DNA of 64,000 bases from Paulinella micropora (GCA_019918135.1 WBZZ01002490.1:310001-374000); one strand, 5' to 3'; positions 45,470 to 54,889 are shown, numbered from the stretch's first letter. The notes: a model not told the origin generated them from the letters alone. Program-made: numbers and translations.

Positions 45470-46402
45470 TTAGTCCGGGCACAGAGCGGCGCAGCCGGGC
45501 TGCGGCAGCCAGTCGGCCGACTGCCCCCGCAGCGACGCGAGGGCCAGCCCCGTGAGAGCCATCTTGCTGGACAGGCTCAGGACGCAATAGCCGCTTTCGG
45601 TCCACACGCGCCAGCTTTGGGCTGGCAGACAGCGAACAAGACATTCGTAGCACAGGGCCTCCCAGATACCAAAAGAAGCGAAGAAAAAAGTTTCCGACCA
45701 GATAGCGAGCCGGATCAGGCCGAGGGTCCGGCCAGGAACATCCAGGCTGCCGATGACCCCGTGCGCGGCGAGCCACAGCGGCAGGAACGACAGGGCCAGC
45801 AACGCCCACGACAGCGCCCAGCAAGCCCGGGTGACGGTCTTCCACGACACTTGAATGGCAGTCTTTTGGTGCTGGACCAGCGTTTGCACTTCATTCGGTA
45901 GCACCAGAGTGCCGAACACCGCCGGGCCGAGCAGCGGAACCAAACCCCCGATGCAGACCATGAGGCTGCACAGGCAGAACGACACCGCGAGCGCCGAGGC
46001 CGAGCGCTCGCCGGCCAGCAGCTGCAGCTGCAGCAGCATCAGCGGCGCGGTGACTGAGTACTCCAGCCAGCGCCCGGCCTCACTGCCCAGCGGACTTTTC
46101 CAGCACAGCAGCCACAGCTGTGCCGCGTGGCCCGCGGCAGTGAGGGCGTGGAAGGCCACCGACAGGCCCCAGAGCGAGATGCCCGGCCCCGCGGCGGCTG
46201 CGGTCAGCCAGCCCGCGGCCCGAACCGCACAGTCGCGCGAAGGGCCTACTGTCAGTGTGACGATAGCAGTCTGCGCCGGTGGCAGGCCCCTGGCTAGGTC
46301 TAGGGGGCCCGTAAGCTGGAGTATGAAGATCGCTAGATGCGCCAGGAGGGCTACCAGATTCAGCGCCCACGGAACCGCTAGGTCGGCAGGGAATCTCGGC
46401 AT
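45470..46402 (-). CDS. Heliorhodopsin-like seven-helix retinal protein 2 (310 aa)
   Basis: ATG at 46402. It aligns with heliorhodopsins and with the copy at 18847. His22 lies in helix 1, GLSVAFHAL in helix 2 (His85), and RWLEYSVTAPLML in helix 3 with Glu114 as the likely counterion. Helices 4 and 5 are joined by a loop of some 30 residues. The helix-6 motif is SETFFFASFGIWEAL, and helix 7 has VLSLSSKMALTG with Lys280 as the retinal attachment site. Length fits the family (about 250-300). The C-terminal QSADWLPQPG is shared with copy 1, so the two are paralogues from a duplication within this lineage. Function: light-driven conformational change, possibly ion flow; inferred. Confidence 0.88.
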   Translation of the reverse strand: MPRFPADLAVPWALNLVALLAHLAIFILQLTGPLDLARGLPPAQTAIVTLTVGPSRDCAVRAAGWLTAAAAGPGISLWGLSVAFHALTAAGHAAQLWLLCWKSPLGSEAGRWLEYSVTAPLMLLQLQLLAGERSASALAVSFCLCSLMVCIGGLVPLLGPAVFGTLVLPNEVQTLVQHQKTAIQVSWKTVTRACWALSWALLALSFLPLWLAAHGVIGSLDVPGRTLGLIRLAIWSETFFFASFGIWEALCYECLVRCLPAQSWRVWTESGYCVLSLSSKMALTGLALASLRGQSADWLPQPGCAALCPD

Positions 46403-46571
46403 AGAAAAACAAAGAGTCTCCTTTTTTATTTTTGGTTAAACAATTTTGAACAAAAGCGAGCCCCGGCTGCTCCCCGTCGCCCCGGGCTTTTTCCGGGCCC
46501 ACAATTTTCTTTTGCCGGTCGCTTTCAAAACGGGCGATCGTTCAGGGAGGGAGGGGGGAACTGGCGCCCCT

Positions 46572-47717
46572 CTAAAGATCGTGCGGGGAGGGTTCTCGGG
46601 GGTTTTCGGCTTCAGCAGTGGGTTCACAAGAGGGCCCGTCGAAGAAGGAGTCCCATTTCAGATTCAGCAGTGTTTCAGGGCCCGGGACGATCGTTCGGCA
46701 CAGCCCGCCCGGCAGCCCCTCTAGCGACTGCAGGCTGACGGCCCTGAGCTCCAGCGACCGCAGCCGGGGCAGGACCGCCAGCGGGCCGAACGAGGGCAGC
46801 TCGGCATTCGTGAGCACCAGTTCTTCCAGCACGCAGCCCTGCCACAGCCGCGCGTCTACGTGCAGCCACGCCTCACTGGACGGCCCCGCCGATTCCAGCG
46901 CCAGCTTGCGCAGCTTCAGTTCCTTGACCAACACCAGCAGCTGCCCCAGCTCCTGCGGCGTAGAGGCGCGGTACAGCAGGGACAGTTCTCGGAGCCCGCG
47001 CAGGCGTCGCAGGTGCACGAGCGCGCCGTGGTTCAAGGCCCTGGAGCGCGGCAGGTGCAGCGCGCGCAGCTGTCGCAGGCCGCCCAGACAAACGTCAGGG
47101 CGCCAGCCGTCGGGTGCCCAGAATTCCGTCAGGTTCCGCGCGAGCGTCGCGAAGCGCAGGTACTCGGTTTGTGCAAAGAACGAACCGGACAGGTCTAAAC
47201 AGCTCAACGAGGGCAGGCGCGCCAGAAAACACAAATTGCCAATGCCGCGACACCAGTGCAGCCGCAGGGTGTGCAAATATGGCAGGGGCCCGAAAATGGT
47301 CAGCAAAGGCACGGAGCCCAGGTCACAGCAGTCTAGCGTCAGTTCGCGCAGCTGTGGTAGCGGCATGGCGGCCGTGGCAGCGGCGTGCTTCCAGCCGATA
47401 ACGCGCAGGCTCGTGGTGCAGGGGAAATGGTGCGCGCACTCGGCGGGTGACGCGGGCCCCGCCAGCAACGGGTTCACTGTCACGGGGCCGAGCGTGCTGC
47501 CGTGTCGTGCTAACGACCGCCGCCCCGCGGCGGTGGGGAAGCACGGCAGGTCGAGCCGTGCGGGCCAGCGGAGGAGGTTGTGTCCCCACAGGCCCGTGCT
47601 GCACACGCCCAGCAGCGCCAACAAATGTCGGTGCTCCAGGAAGCTGAGCACAAGCATGACCACGTCGCGCGACAGGTGCATGTCGCGACAGGGGCGCGGC
47701 CGCTTTTTCCTCTTCAT
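46572..47717 (-). CDS. F-box/LRR protein (381 aa)
   Basis: Start at MKRKKRPRPC (47717), a basic tail. Residues about 14-55 (LSRDVVMLVLSFLEHRHLL, then CSTGLWGHNLLRWP) make the best F-box in the window. LRR-like repeats follow: QLRELTLDCC, PYLHTLRLHW, PSLSCLDLSG, RQLRALHLPRS, RGLRELSLLY, LKLRKLALES, CVLEELVLTN and PRLRSLELRA. This is a clear F-box-LRR layout for SCF-type substrate choice; targets unknown. The gene follows heliorhodopsin 2 on the minus strand, 170 bases upstream of its start. Confidence 0.82.
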   Translation of the reverse strand: MKRKKRPRPCRDMHLSRDVVMLVLSFLEHRHLLALLGVCSTGLWGHNLLRWPARLDLPCFPTAAGRRSLARHGSTLGPVTVNPLLAGPASPAECAHHFPCTTSLRVIGWKHAAATAAMPLPQLRELTLDCCDLGSVPLLTIFGPLPYLHTLRLHWCRGIGNLCFLARLPSLSCLDLSGSFFAQTEYLRFATLARNLTEFWAPDGWRPDVCLGGLRQLRALHLPRSRALNHGALVHLRRLRGLRELSLLYRASTPQELGQLLVLVKELKLRKLALESAGPSSEAWLHVDARLWQGCVLEELVLTNAELPSFGPLAVLPRLRSLELRAVSLQSLEGLPGGLCRTIVPGPETLLNLKWDSFFDGPSCEPTAEAENPREPSPHDL

Positions 47718-48056
47718 TCTGAAAGACAACCCTTGCCTCTACCTCCGGCTCCAAGCGCTTGGAGCCGAGGGGAGGGGGCGCACAAGAAGTACGGCCCCCC
47801 CCCCACCTCCCCCAAACACTCCGGCCAGGCCACACACACCCGGCCCCCCCCCTTTCGCTCCCCAGTTATCCTCCCTCCCCGCTCCATTGCGCTCAATTTC
47901 ATCCTCTCTTTTCTCCTGCCTATGCTTTTGCCTTTTCTTGCGGCTGTCCCGCGCCTTTCTCACGCCTCCTTCTTCCTTCTCTTCTCCCCCCTACTATTTT
48001 GATTTGTCCGGGGCCTGTCATCGAGCACGACGACGAGAGAAGCGGGATACTTTATT
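47718..48056. other. C/T-rich spacer
   Basis: C runs at 47795-47805 and 47852-47860, CT-rich to 47990, then TTTATTTTATGTTTTCTTTCC near 48050. On the sense strand of the next gene these are G runs, an exception to the leader rule. Open frames are low complexity. Confidence 0.4.
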
Positions 48057-49586
48057 TTATGTTTTCTTTCCCTTTTTTTTTTGTTGGTGAGATTGTCCAG
48101 TTTTCCGGCGTTTGCCTGTTATTGCCGAATCTTGTCTTGGATTAGCAGGGGAACGGGAAAAAACAGGATTGGCAATGGGCGCAGATTGCATGACGTGTGG
48201 GGTTTTCAATTGCTCTTGCCCGCCACTAGCAGGCATGGGCTCGGCTCTGTGGATGATAATGCGCAGAATGGCAATGATAAAGTTTTCTAGATCAATCAAC
48301 CTCACTTTGTTCTTACGAAATGAAGACAGTAACTCACGGGCACCGTAGACACGCCAGGAATTCAAATCATGTTGTCTGACAAGTAAAGATCTAGAAAATT
48401 GGTTCAGCCAGCCCAGATGCGAAGTATCCATTGCTACCTGTGCTTGCTTGTGCATATGATGTGCGGCCCTGAGACAGGGGCCGTGCACGAATTCTGTGTG
48501 GCTGTCTCCGCAGAAATTCAGTTCGTCTAGCCACCACGTGGCGCATTTCTTGATGATGCCTTCCTCAAATTGACACAGATCTCGAACCTGCACAAGCGCT
48601 TGGACGAGAACCTCCCAGGGCAACTTACTGTAACTGTTGGCTAGAATGCTGAGCAAGTTTGACGTTTGTATGCGGGCGTCCGTAATCTCATTGTACCGTA
48701 CCCTGGGCTCAGGAGCAAAGCGGAGGCAAAAGAAAGGATCTATGCCAACTAGCATAAGCTTGTTCTCATGCGGGTTCAGTACCACGTTATCGGGCCCAAA
48801 GTTGGAATACAGCACCTGGGCGGTGTTAAACGCACCTAGTACGCTCTCCATAAACTTCCAAATCATGTCGTTGAGGCGGGCCTTGGCAGTTCTAGATTTA
48901 GTTGAATCGATAACGTTGGTCAGGTTCGTAACCTTCCCGGCCGAACCATTGAAATAGTCCATGACGATGTAATAATTACCTGCGGTGGTGTCCATGGCCT
49001 TTGGCGCTACCCTGGGCGCGCCGCCATTGCTCAAAAACAAGCAGCCGTGCACTTTCGGGGCCAGCCCGTGCTTGCTGCTCAGGTAGTGCTGCATCTGCAT
49101 AGCATCCACTAGGTTGCCCAACGAGGCATGTCGCATTTCCTTTATTGGCGGGCCCCTGGTGGGGCGTTTCAGGGCTAAACCTATCGTGGGGAGAAGGATA
49201 ACGTCGTCAGCCCCGTGGCGGATCGCGCCCGGGTACTGTTTATCAAATGCCTGCTTGTCCATTTGCAAGCAAGGTATGCCCGTGGGAAAAGCCTGCATCA
49301 GTTGTAAATCCAAGACGCCGCCGTCGTGTTGGTCCGCGGTCATAGCTAGCAAGTGATCTGCGGTTGGATCCTTTTGGGTTGTATAAAACGTAAAGGGCTT
49401 CCAACGCATGACAGAGCATCGCAACTTATCTAGATCCAGGTTCGGCCTTTCTAGGATTTTCTTGCAGTTCTTGCACCTGAGCTTGTGTTCCAGCTCGAAC
49501 TTTCTGATGCTCGCGGCACGCGTCCGGGCCAGGTCGGCGGCCTCACTTGCTAGCGCTGTTTGTATTTTCTTCTGTTCCGATAACAT
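48057..49586 (-). CDS. Divergent kinase-fold protein with N-terminal zinc knuckle (509 aa)
   Basis: ATG at 49586. Residues 1-35 form a helix and CKNCKKIL follows with a possible partner C. GLALKRPTRGP at about residue 155 could be the Lys strand. YIVMDYFNGS at about 230 resembles the hinge. VLYSNFGPDNVVLNPHENK at about 257-275 fits the catalytic loop (Asn and Asn kept, Asp replaced by Asn). LVGIDPFF follows where DFG is expected. Loss of the catalytic Asp suggests a pseudokinase. A helical C-terminal half and a basic tail (KRRKTGQSHQQKKKGKK) finish it. Leader G runs lie at 49801-49815 and 49881-49893. Confidence 0.65.
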   Translation of the reverse strand: MLSEQKKIQTALASEAADLARTRAASIRKFELEHKLRCKNCKKILERPNLDLDKLRCSVMRWKPFTFYTTQKDPTADHLLAMTADQHDGGVLDLQLMQAFPTGIPCLQMDKQAFDKQYPGAIRHGADDVILLPTIGLALKRPTRGPPIKEMRHASLGNLVDAMQMQHYLSSKHGLAPKVHGCLFLSNGGAPRVAPKAMDTTAGNYYIVMDYFNGSAGKVTNLTNVIDSTKSRTAKARLNDMIWKFMESVLGAFNTAQVLYSNFGPDNVVLNPHENKLMLVGIDPFFCLRFAPEPRVRYNEITDARIQTSNLLSILANSYSKLPWEVLVQALVQVRDLCQFEEGIIKKCATWWLDELNFCGDSHTEFVHGPCLRAAHHMHKQAQVAMDTSHLGWLNQFSRSLLVRQHDLNSWRVYGARELLSSFRKNKVRLIDLENFIIAILRIIIHRAEPMPASGGQEQLKTPHVMQSAPIANPVFSRSPANPRQDSAITGKRRKTGQSHQQKKKGKKT

Positions 49587-50192
49587 CTGCTAAGTGCCAC
49601 GGTCTTCCTTTTCTCTGCCAAGGACGCTAGCAGAACACTCGAGTGTGTATGTTCGCGGCCGGGGCAGCCCCCCGAGGATTTTCCTTTTCGCTTTCTTCTT
49701 CACTCCTCTGCTTCCTGTCTGCTCTTCTTTGCTTTTCTTTACTAAATGTCGCCAGAACAAACAGAAATCAAATTCTGTTGCAATCGACGGAGGGGCAGGG
49801 GAGGGGGGGGGGGGGGAAACAGGACGACGCCAAGCGAAGCGGAGGGTTTTTCCCGGGCCCCTGGCAGGCAAAAAGAGGGTGTGGGGGGGGGGGGGGCTTG
49901 CTCAGCTGGGGGAGGAGGGGGGATAGAGAGAGGGGGAGGGAAACCTTGTGGACGGAAAGCTTCTTTGGCGGGCGGGCGCTTCCAGGTTTTTCTTTGGGTG
50001 CTCGCCACCCCGGCCCCCCCCCCCCCCTCCTTCCATTTGCCCAGCCGGCCGGACCTCCTTCTTTCTAGTGTTTGTTTTGTTTTAATTCGTCCGAGCTTTT
50101 TAATCCCCGAGAAAACGAAGGACAAAGTAACCTCTTTTTTTTTTTTTTTTTTGGTTCCCAACGGGAGGTTTTTTTAGCCAACGTTGGGGGGC
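49587..50192. other. Divergent spacer with G and C runs
   Basis: G runs (49801-49815, 49881-49893) face the minus gene. C runs at 50015-50027 face the plus gene, and a T run of about 18 lies at 50134-50152. No gene; overlapping open frames come from the runs. Confidence 0.45.
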
Positions 50193-50507
50193 ATGCACCG
50201 CGTCTGTACGGAATGCCAGCACGGGCCGTGCCTGCACGAAGAAGCGCTAGCGTGCGTCACGTCCCCCGACGGGGTAGCCGTGCTGGCGGACCGGGCCGTG
50301 CACAGCCAACAGCTGTCATACTTGTGCTGGAGCGGGGCTCTCCGGGGCGCCTACGCGCCCGTGCTCGGGGCGCTCGCACGCCAGCGCCCGGGGTCCGTCC
50401 GGGCAGTGCTCACACACCTGCGCGCAGAGTTCGCGGTCCGTGCCCTTCCCTCTTTTTCTCTTTTTGAGCCAAGAAAAAAAGCTGGTGCAAAGAGATCTTC
50501 GAGTTAA
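50193..50507 (+). CDS. Small Cys-rich protein (104 aa)
   Basis: Start at MHRVCTECQH (50193). A CTEC, then GPC, H and C pattern in the first 25 residues could bind one zinc ion. The rest is Ala/Leu-rich helix (SYLCWSGALRGAYAPVLGAL) and a basic tail (EPRKKAGAKRSSS). It ends eight bases before the next gene and likely shares its transcript. No family was recognised. Confidence 0.55.
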   Translation: MHRVCTECQHGPCLHEEALACVTSPDGVAVLADRAVHSQQLSYLCWSGALRGAYAPVLGALARQRPGSVRAVLTHLRAEFAVRALPSFSLFEPRKKAGAKRSSS

Positions 50508-50515
50508 AGAAAACT

Positions 50516-52225
50516 ATGGAGCCCGCTAGGAAGAAGGCCTGCACTCGCTGTGCTGCGCACCTACAAGCTGGGACACAAATTCTGCAGGAAAAAGAGAAGT
50601 CTTTTGCCAAACTCGTGGCGGGCGGAGCAGGTGACTTCGAACAAGAGCTAAAAAAACTCGTGGCCGAGAGCCGAGGCCCGATCTTAGAAGATGACACCCA
50701 AGGCAGCCAGTGTCTGTGGCGGTTAGCGACGATCTTTGGCTCCACCAGACCTAGAGCTCACGTTCCACTCCTGGAGGCCAGGTACGAGACCAAGCGCAAA
50801 TTCGTGAGTGCTGTTCTGGCCAACCAACTTGTCTTTCCGGCCATGGCCAAGTACGAAAGCAAGAGCCGGATACTCGGCGCACTACACAAGGCGTGGAAAA
50901 TCGATTGGCGGACCAAAGAAATTTATTACTGGGACCACATCCGGGCGAACGTACTCTGGCACTTGGCCAATCGTGGCCAGGAGGCCGCCCTGGCGAGCGC
51001 GCTACGAGACGGCGCGGACCCTAATCAGTACGCTGACGACGTTTCCGTTCTGCTGATTGCTTTGTCGCCCAACGAAGCTGTCCGCACACAGACCAGGTTG
51101 GAAATAGCCAAGCATCTCTTGGACCATCCGGCGCTAAGACACGACAGGGCCTTTGATGACATTTATCGATTTTTATGCGAAGAAGAATTGGGTTCTCGAA
51201 GATCACAGGCCCGCCAACAAACGATGCTGCGGGGCCTGGCAGCAATGCCCAGCTTTCGTACAATCTTCCGGCAGGAAGATCAGACAGATGTCAGGGGAGG
51301 CTTTCTCCAGAGAATCATCAGCGAGGGCGTGCAATACAGCCTTGTTTTGCCGTGGCTGCCGTGGCTGCTGCAAACCTTCCCCGGCCTCAGGCACCCTGCG
51401 TACGACAGTGTTTGCAACTTTCTAGTGGCGGCCGACGACGCCAAGCGGGCGGAAAAAGAAGACATGCTGCTAGCGCTGGCCAGATTGCGTGGCTTCAGCG
51501 AGGCCTTCCAAACACAAGACACATTGGGTGGCGGCTTCTTCCTGCAGAAGGTTGTCACCGACGGTGCGACCTACATCCACGTGTTGCCCGTCCTGCCGTT
51601 GCTGGTACAAACCTTCCCCGGCCTCGGGCACCCTGCGTACAACAGTGTCTGCGAATTTCTAATCGGCACAAACCAAACGAACAAGACGGGCATGCTGCTA
51701 GCCCTGGCTAAATTGCGTGGCTTTAGCGAGGCCTTCCAAACGCAAGACACATTGGGTGGCGGCGGCTTCCTGCAGAAAGTTCTCACAAACGTTGCGACCT
51801 ACATCCACGTGTTGCCCGTCCTGCCGCTGCTCGTACGAACCTTTCCCGGCCTCGGGCACCCTGCGTACAACGGTGTCTGCAACTTTCTAGTGGCGGCCGG
51901 CACCAACGAGATGGACAAAAAAGACGTGCTGCTAGCGCTGGCCGAATTGCGTGGCTTTGCCCAGGCGTTCCAAACCCAAGACACATTGGGTGGCGGCTTC
52001 CTGAACGACGTGTACCACAGCCCCGGTTCTCGAGCGGCCGTAGCGCCCGTCTTGCCCGAGCTGTTCTACCTGTTGCCGAAATTAACCTTGCCTACTGATC
52101 ACAGATCTCAGTTTGACTTGGCTGCGGACATCTACAATGCCTTGTTGACAATTCCTTTTGATTCAGTCTACACAGGCCCGCTGGACCAAGCACTAACACG
52201 TGCCTGTAAACCTGTGGATTCATAA
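50516..52225 (+). CDS. Ankyrin-like protein with four 78-residue repeats (569 aa)
   Basis: ATG at 50516, after GAGTTAAAGAAAACT. N-terminal CTRC near residue 10. Residues about 155-205 (ALASALRDGADPNQY, then IAKHLLDHPAL) look like one or two ankyrin repeats. From about residue 240 come four copies of a unit with RGFSEAFQTQDTLGGG, FLQKV, HVLPVLPLLVQTFPGLGHPAY and a VCNFLV end. Copies 2 and 3 are almost identical in DNA (51480-51925), copies 1 and 4 diverged. All-helical HEAT/ankyrin-like solenoid is likely. Recent repeat growth suggests an arms-race partner, by inference. Confidence 0.75.
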   Translation: MEPARKKACTRCAAHLQAGTQILQEKEKSFAKLVAGGAGDFEQELKKLVAESRGPILEDDTQGSQCLWRLATIFGSTRPRAHVPLLEARYETKRKFVSAVLANQLVFPAMAKYESKSRILGALHKAWKIDWRTKEIYYWDHIRANVLWHLANRGQEAALASALRDGADPNQYADDVSVLLIALSPNEAVRTQTRLEIAKHLLDHPALRHDRAFDDIYRFLCEEELGSRRSQARQQTMLRGLAAMPSFRTIFRQEDQTDVRGGFLQRIISEGVQYSLVLPWLPWLLQTFPGLRHPAYDSVCNFLVAADDAKRAEKEDMLLALARLRGFSEAFQTQDTLGGGFFLQKVVTDGATYIHVLPVLPLLVQTFPGLGHPAYNSVCEFLIGTNQTNKTGMLLALAKLRGFSEAFQTQDTLGGGGFLQKVLTNVATYIHVLPVLPLLVRTFPGLGHPAYNGVCNFLVAAGTNEMDKKDVLLALAELRGFAQAFQTQDTLGGGFLNDVYHSPGSRAAVAPVLPELFYLLPKLTLPTDHRSQFDLAADIYNALLTIPFDSVYTGPLDQALTRACKPVDS

Positions 52226-52318
52226 ACAAGCGGATTTCTTTTGTCACCACCAAACTACTAATAACAAAAAACCTCCCTGTTTTTTTCTCTTGGTTGATCT
52301 GAACCAAGTCTTTTTTTT

Positions 52319-53956
52319 TTAATAAATTTTTTGTTGTTGTGTAGCCAACGAAAGACAGTTAGCGCCCGGACCCACCCTCCCCTTCTCTCTCTCTCTTCTT
52401 TCCCCCCCGGCCGCCACCAGGCCTGAGGGTTCGACACTTCTTGGCCTCGTGATATGGCCGAAAAGGGACCAACCTGTACCGGAAAGCTCTGGAGTACTGC
52501 CCTTTTTGACCGTATCAGCCCGCAGCACCAGCCGGGAAGGTAACCTGGGCCGTGCGGGAGGTGGCGGCAGGTGGTACGCTCGGTCGATGAAGTAGGCTGG
52601 TAGTCGCAGCGTGACCTGCCCGGCAGCGCACACTGTCAGGGCAGGCGCTGCTCGTTCCAGCGCCGCGCGGAGGGCCCGCGGGTTCGTCGTGCTAACCAAG
52701 AGCTCGACTGTCACGTGGGGCGGCAGGTGGTACTCCACCTCGTAGCTCACAACAGCTGGGTCGAGGCCCAGCAGCTGCAGGTGCTGCCGCTGGAACAACA
52801 GCAGGTCCACTCCGGCCAGAGCCTCCCAGCGCCCAACGTGCGCATAGTGGCGCAGCCTGGGCAGGCGTTCAAGCCCAGCCGAGGCTAACTTCGTGCGGGC
52901 ACCGCCCTTTGGAAAAAACTTTTCCAAAATAGGCACGAAGTTGGCGTCAAACGTCAGTTGCGCCAGCGACAGGTAGTCCAGGAAGGTGCTATCCGCATTC
53001 GCGGGCCTGACCAGGTCGTAGTCAATCACCGTGACCTGGTGGGGTCCCTGCACTAGGATGTTGCCGGCGTGCAGGTCGTTGTGCGCGTACCCCGCCGCGT
53101 GCATCTCACAGATTACGCGTTCCACCCGCACCAGAACCTGCGGCAGATCCGCGATTGCGGGGCTCTGCAGCATCCGCGATAAGGGCTCGCCCTTCGCTTT
53201 GGGCCACAACGTCTGCATGACCAGCAACGACTTGCCGCGGTGCTCCCAGTCCTGTTTGTACCGGCTGTACGCACCAGTCGCAAGCGACTGACTCAGCAGT
53301 GGGGCGGTTGTGTTGGCCCGCCGGAACCCGTACCGCAGCAACGGCACGACACCAGAGGCGGACCGCGCAAAGGGCGAACTCGAAAACCGCGTTTGGTGCC
53401 AGAAGATGCCCTGTCCCGGCACCAGGTCCTCTATTGCACAGCGGGCCTCCTTGAGGACCTGGCCCTGCCCGGACACGTCGTAGACCGTGCCGATGGCACC
53501 GTGGCCCAGCGCCGTGAGACCCTCTGCGTCCAAAAAGTGCCGCTGGCCAAAGTCCAGCCAGAAATCGGGCGGTGGCAACTGCGGCGGCGCGTGCCCGAAC
53601 ACCAGCAGGCGCACGTCGTCGCCCGCCAGGCGCTGCAGCTCGAGGAAAAAGTCTGGCACCTGGTGGCTTCCACCTCCTATAGAAACAGGCGACGAAGAGC
53701 GGCTGGTGTGCCACAATCCATCTGCATCCGCAGTAAAGTCTGACTCGTCCACGGCGTGTAGACGTCCGGCTCGCCCGCTCAAGTCGTGCGCCAGCTGTGC
53801 CAAATTGTCTAGCCAAACACACTGCCGGCCCGCCACGAGGCCGAACTCCAGACCGCTGACGTGCGGCAGGGCGCACTGCACGACGGCCAGCGCGTAGTAT
53901 TGGGTAGCCCGGGTAGGAACCCGCTTAGCGTCGTCGGGTCCTCCCGCCCACAGCAT
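52319..53956 (-). CDS. Kinase with complete catalytic residues (545 aa)
   Basis: Start at MLWAGGPDDA (53956). The upstream frame has only non-ATG starts. Residues 1-140 are unrecognised. LGHGAIGTVYDVSG (about 148-161) is the glycine loop and QVLKEA the Lys strand. The catalytic loop YAHNDLHAGNIL (about 288-299) has HxD and Asn, and VIDYDLVRP has the metal-binding Asp in a DFG-like place. This is the best-kept kinase in the window and resembles RIO/lipopolysaccharide-kinase-like folds more than typical Ser/Thr kinases. The 200 residues after it hold Leu-rich segments (YLSLAQLTFDANFV). Activity is likely but the substrate is unknown. Confidence 0.8.
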   Translation of the reverse strand: MLWAGGPDDAKRVPTRATQYYALAVVQCALPHVSGLEFGLVAGRQCVWLDNLAQLAHDLSGRAGRLHAVDESDFTADADGLWHTSRSSSPVSIGGGSHQVPDFFLELQRLAGDDVRLLVFGHAPPQLPPPDFWLDFGQRHFLDAEGLTALGHGAIGTVYDVSGQGQVLKEARCAIEDLVPGQGIFWHQTRFSSSPFARSASGVVPLLRYGFRRANTTAPLLSQSLATGAYSRYKQDWEHRGKSLLVMQTLWPKAKGEPLSRMLQSPAIADLPQVLVRVERVICEMHAAGYAHNDLHAGNILVQGPHQVTVIDYDLVRPANADSTFLDYLSLAQLTFDANFVPILEKFFPKGGARTKLASAGLERLPRLRHYAHVGRWEALAGVDLLLFQRQHLQLLGLDPAVVSYEVEYHLPPHVTVELLVSTTNPRALRAALERAAPALTVCAAGQVTLRLPAYFIDRAYHLPPPPARPRLPSRLVLRADTVKKGSTPELSGTGWSLFGHITRPRSVEPSGLVAAGGERREREKGRVGPGANCLSLATQQQKIY

Positions 53957-54466
53957 CGGCGACAGGAGAGGAGGACAAAGATGCACCACTTCCCTCTCCC
54001 ACAAAAAAAGAAACAAAAAAGCTTGGAAGATTTCTGAGCACAGGCCCGCCCGTTACGTACAATTTGAAGCTAAGAACGCAGCTCAAACTCACTTGCACGA
54101 GCTGGACAAAAAACTGGGGAGGGGGGTAAAGGAACTCCCCAGCAAAACAAAAGAGAACTCCCCCCCCTCGCTTGCCCCCCCCCCCCCCTCACCCTCTCCC
54201 CTTTTTTGTTGTAGGGCGCGAGAATGTGAGCGAAGAGGGGGGGGGGGCCGTACGGCCCGAAAAAGAAAGTATGTGTTGTGAGGGAGGGGGGACCGGCTGC
54301 GTCCCCCCTTCGTTTCCTTTCTTTGATCTTTTTTTTGGGTCCCTCCCCCCCAAAACCTGCGCAGGCCGGGGCAAAAACAACCCCCCCCCCCCCCCATGAT
54401 TTTGGCGGGCCATGAAAGAAGCAGTGGAGAGGACGGAGCAGCCGGCAAGACACTCAAAGCCAAGAA
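53957..54466. other. Divergent spacer rich in C and G runs
   Basis: A G run at 54117-54126, C runs 54159-54166 and 54174-54187, a G run 54236-54248 with CCGTACGG, and C runs 54343-54350 and 54379-54394. No gene; open frames come from the runs. Confidence 0.45.
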
Positions 54467-54667
54467 ATGGCGGACCTTAGGCTGCAGCACGCGGTAGAGC
54501 AGAAGCTCTTACAACAAGAAGCACTTTGCGCGCAACTACAGGTGGGGGAAGCGGCTCTCTTAGTCTGGCGTTTGGAGAGTTTTTTTGCTGTTTTCTGCTC
54601 GTGTGCCAGCGCGCTGGCCCAGGACAAAAAGAAGGTGCGACGGTATGTTAAAAAAAAAGCCTTTTAA
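54467..54667 (+). CDS. Small helical protein (66 aa)
   Basis: ATG at 54467 with a purine leader. Leu/Gln-rich helix (LRLQHAVEQKLLQQEALCAQL), a hydrophobic stretch (LESFFAVFCSCASAL) that could span a membrane, and a basic end (KKKVRRYVKKK). No family. Short length keeps confidence low. Confidence 0.4.
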   Translation: MADLRLQHAVEQKLLQQEALCAQLQVGEAALLVWRLESFFAVFCSCASALAQDKKKVRRYVKKKAF

Positions 54668-54889
54668 CGAAAAAAAGGAGGGCGCTGTTTTTTGTACATT
54701 AAAAAAAGTTTATTTTTCTTGCTTGATTTTCTGCTCACCCCTGGCATTCAGGTTGGGTGAATTTCGACAAATCTCGGTCGACAGACTTTTTAATGACTGT
54801 ACCAAGCATTAAACTTGCACCTCAGTTCTTAGGAGAAAAAAGGAAGAAACAGCTTTACTGAAAATCACACACGCAACCCAAAGTCAACC
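54668..54889. other. AT-richer spacer
   Basis: It contains TTAAAAAAAGTTTATTTTTC at 54699-54718 (likely 3' end region of the small gene) and nothing else convincing. Confidence 0.35.

Noticed and set aside
45470-46402. Type-1 microbial rhodopsin or GPCR
   Set aside because: RWxEYS in helix 3, SxxSK in helix 7 and the two His positions match heliorhodopsin better than either.
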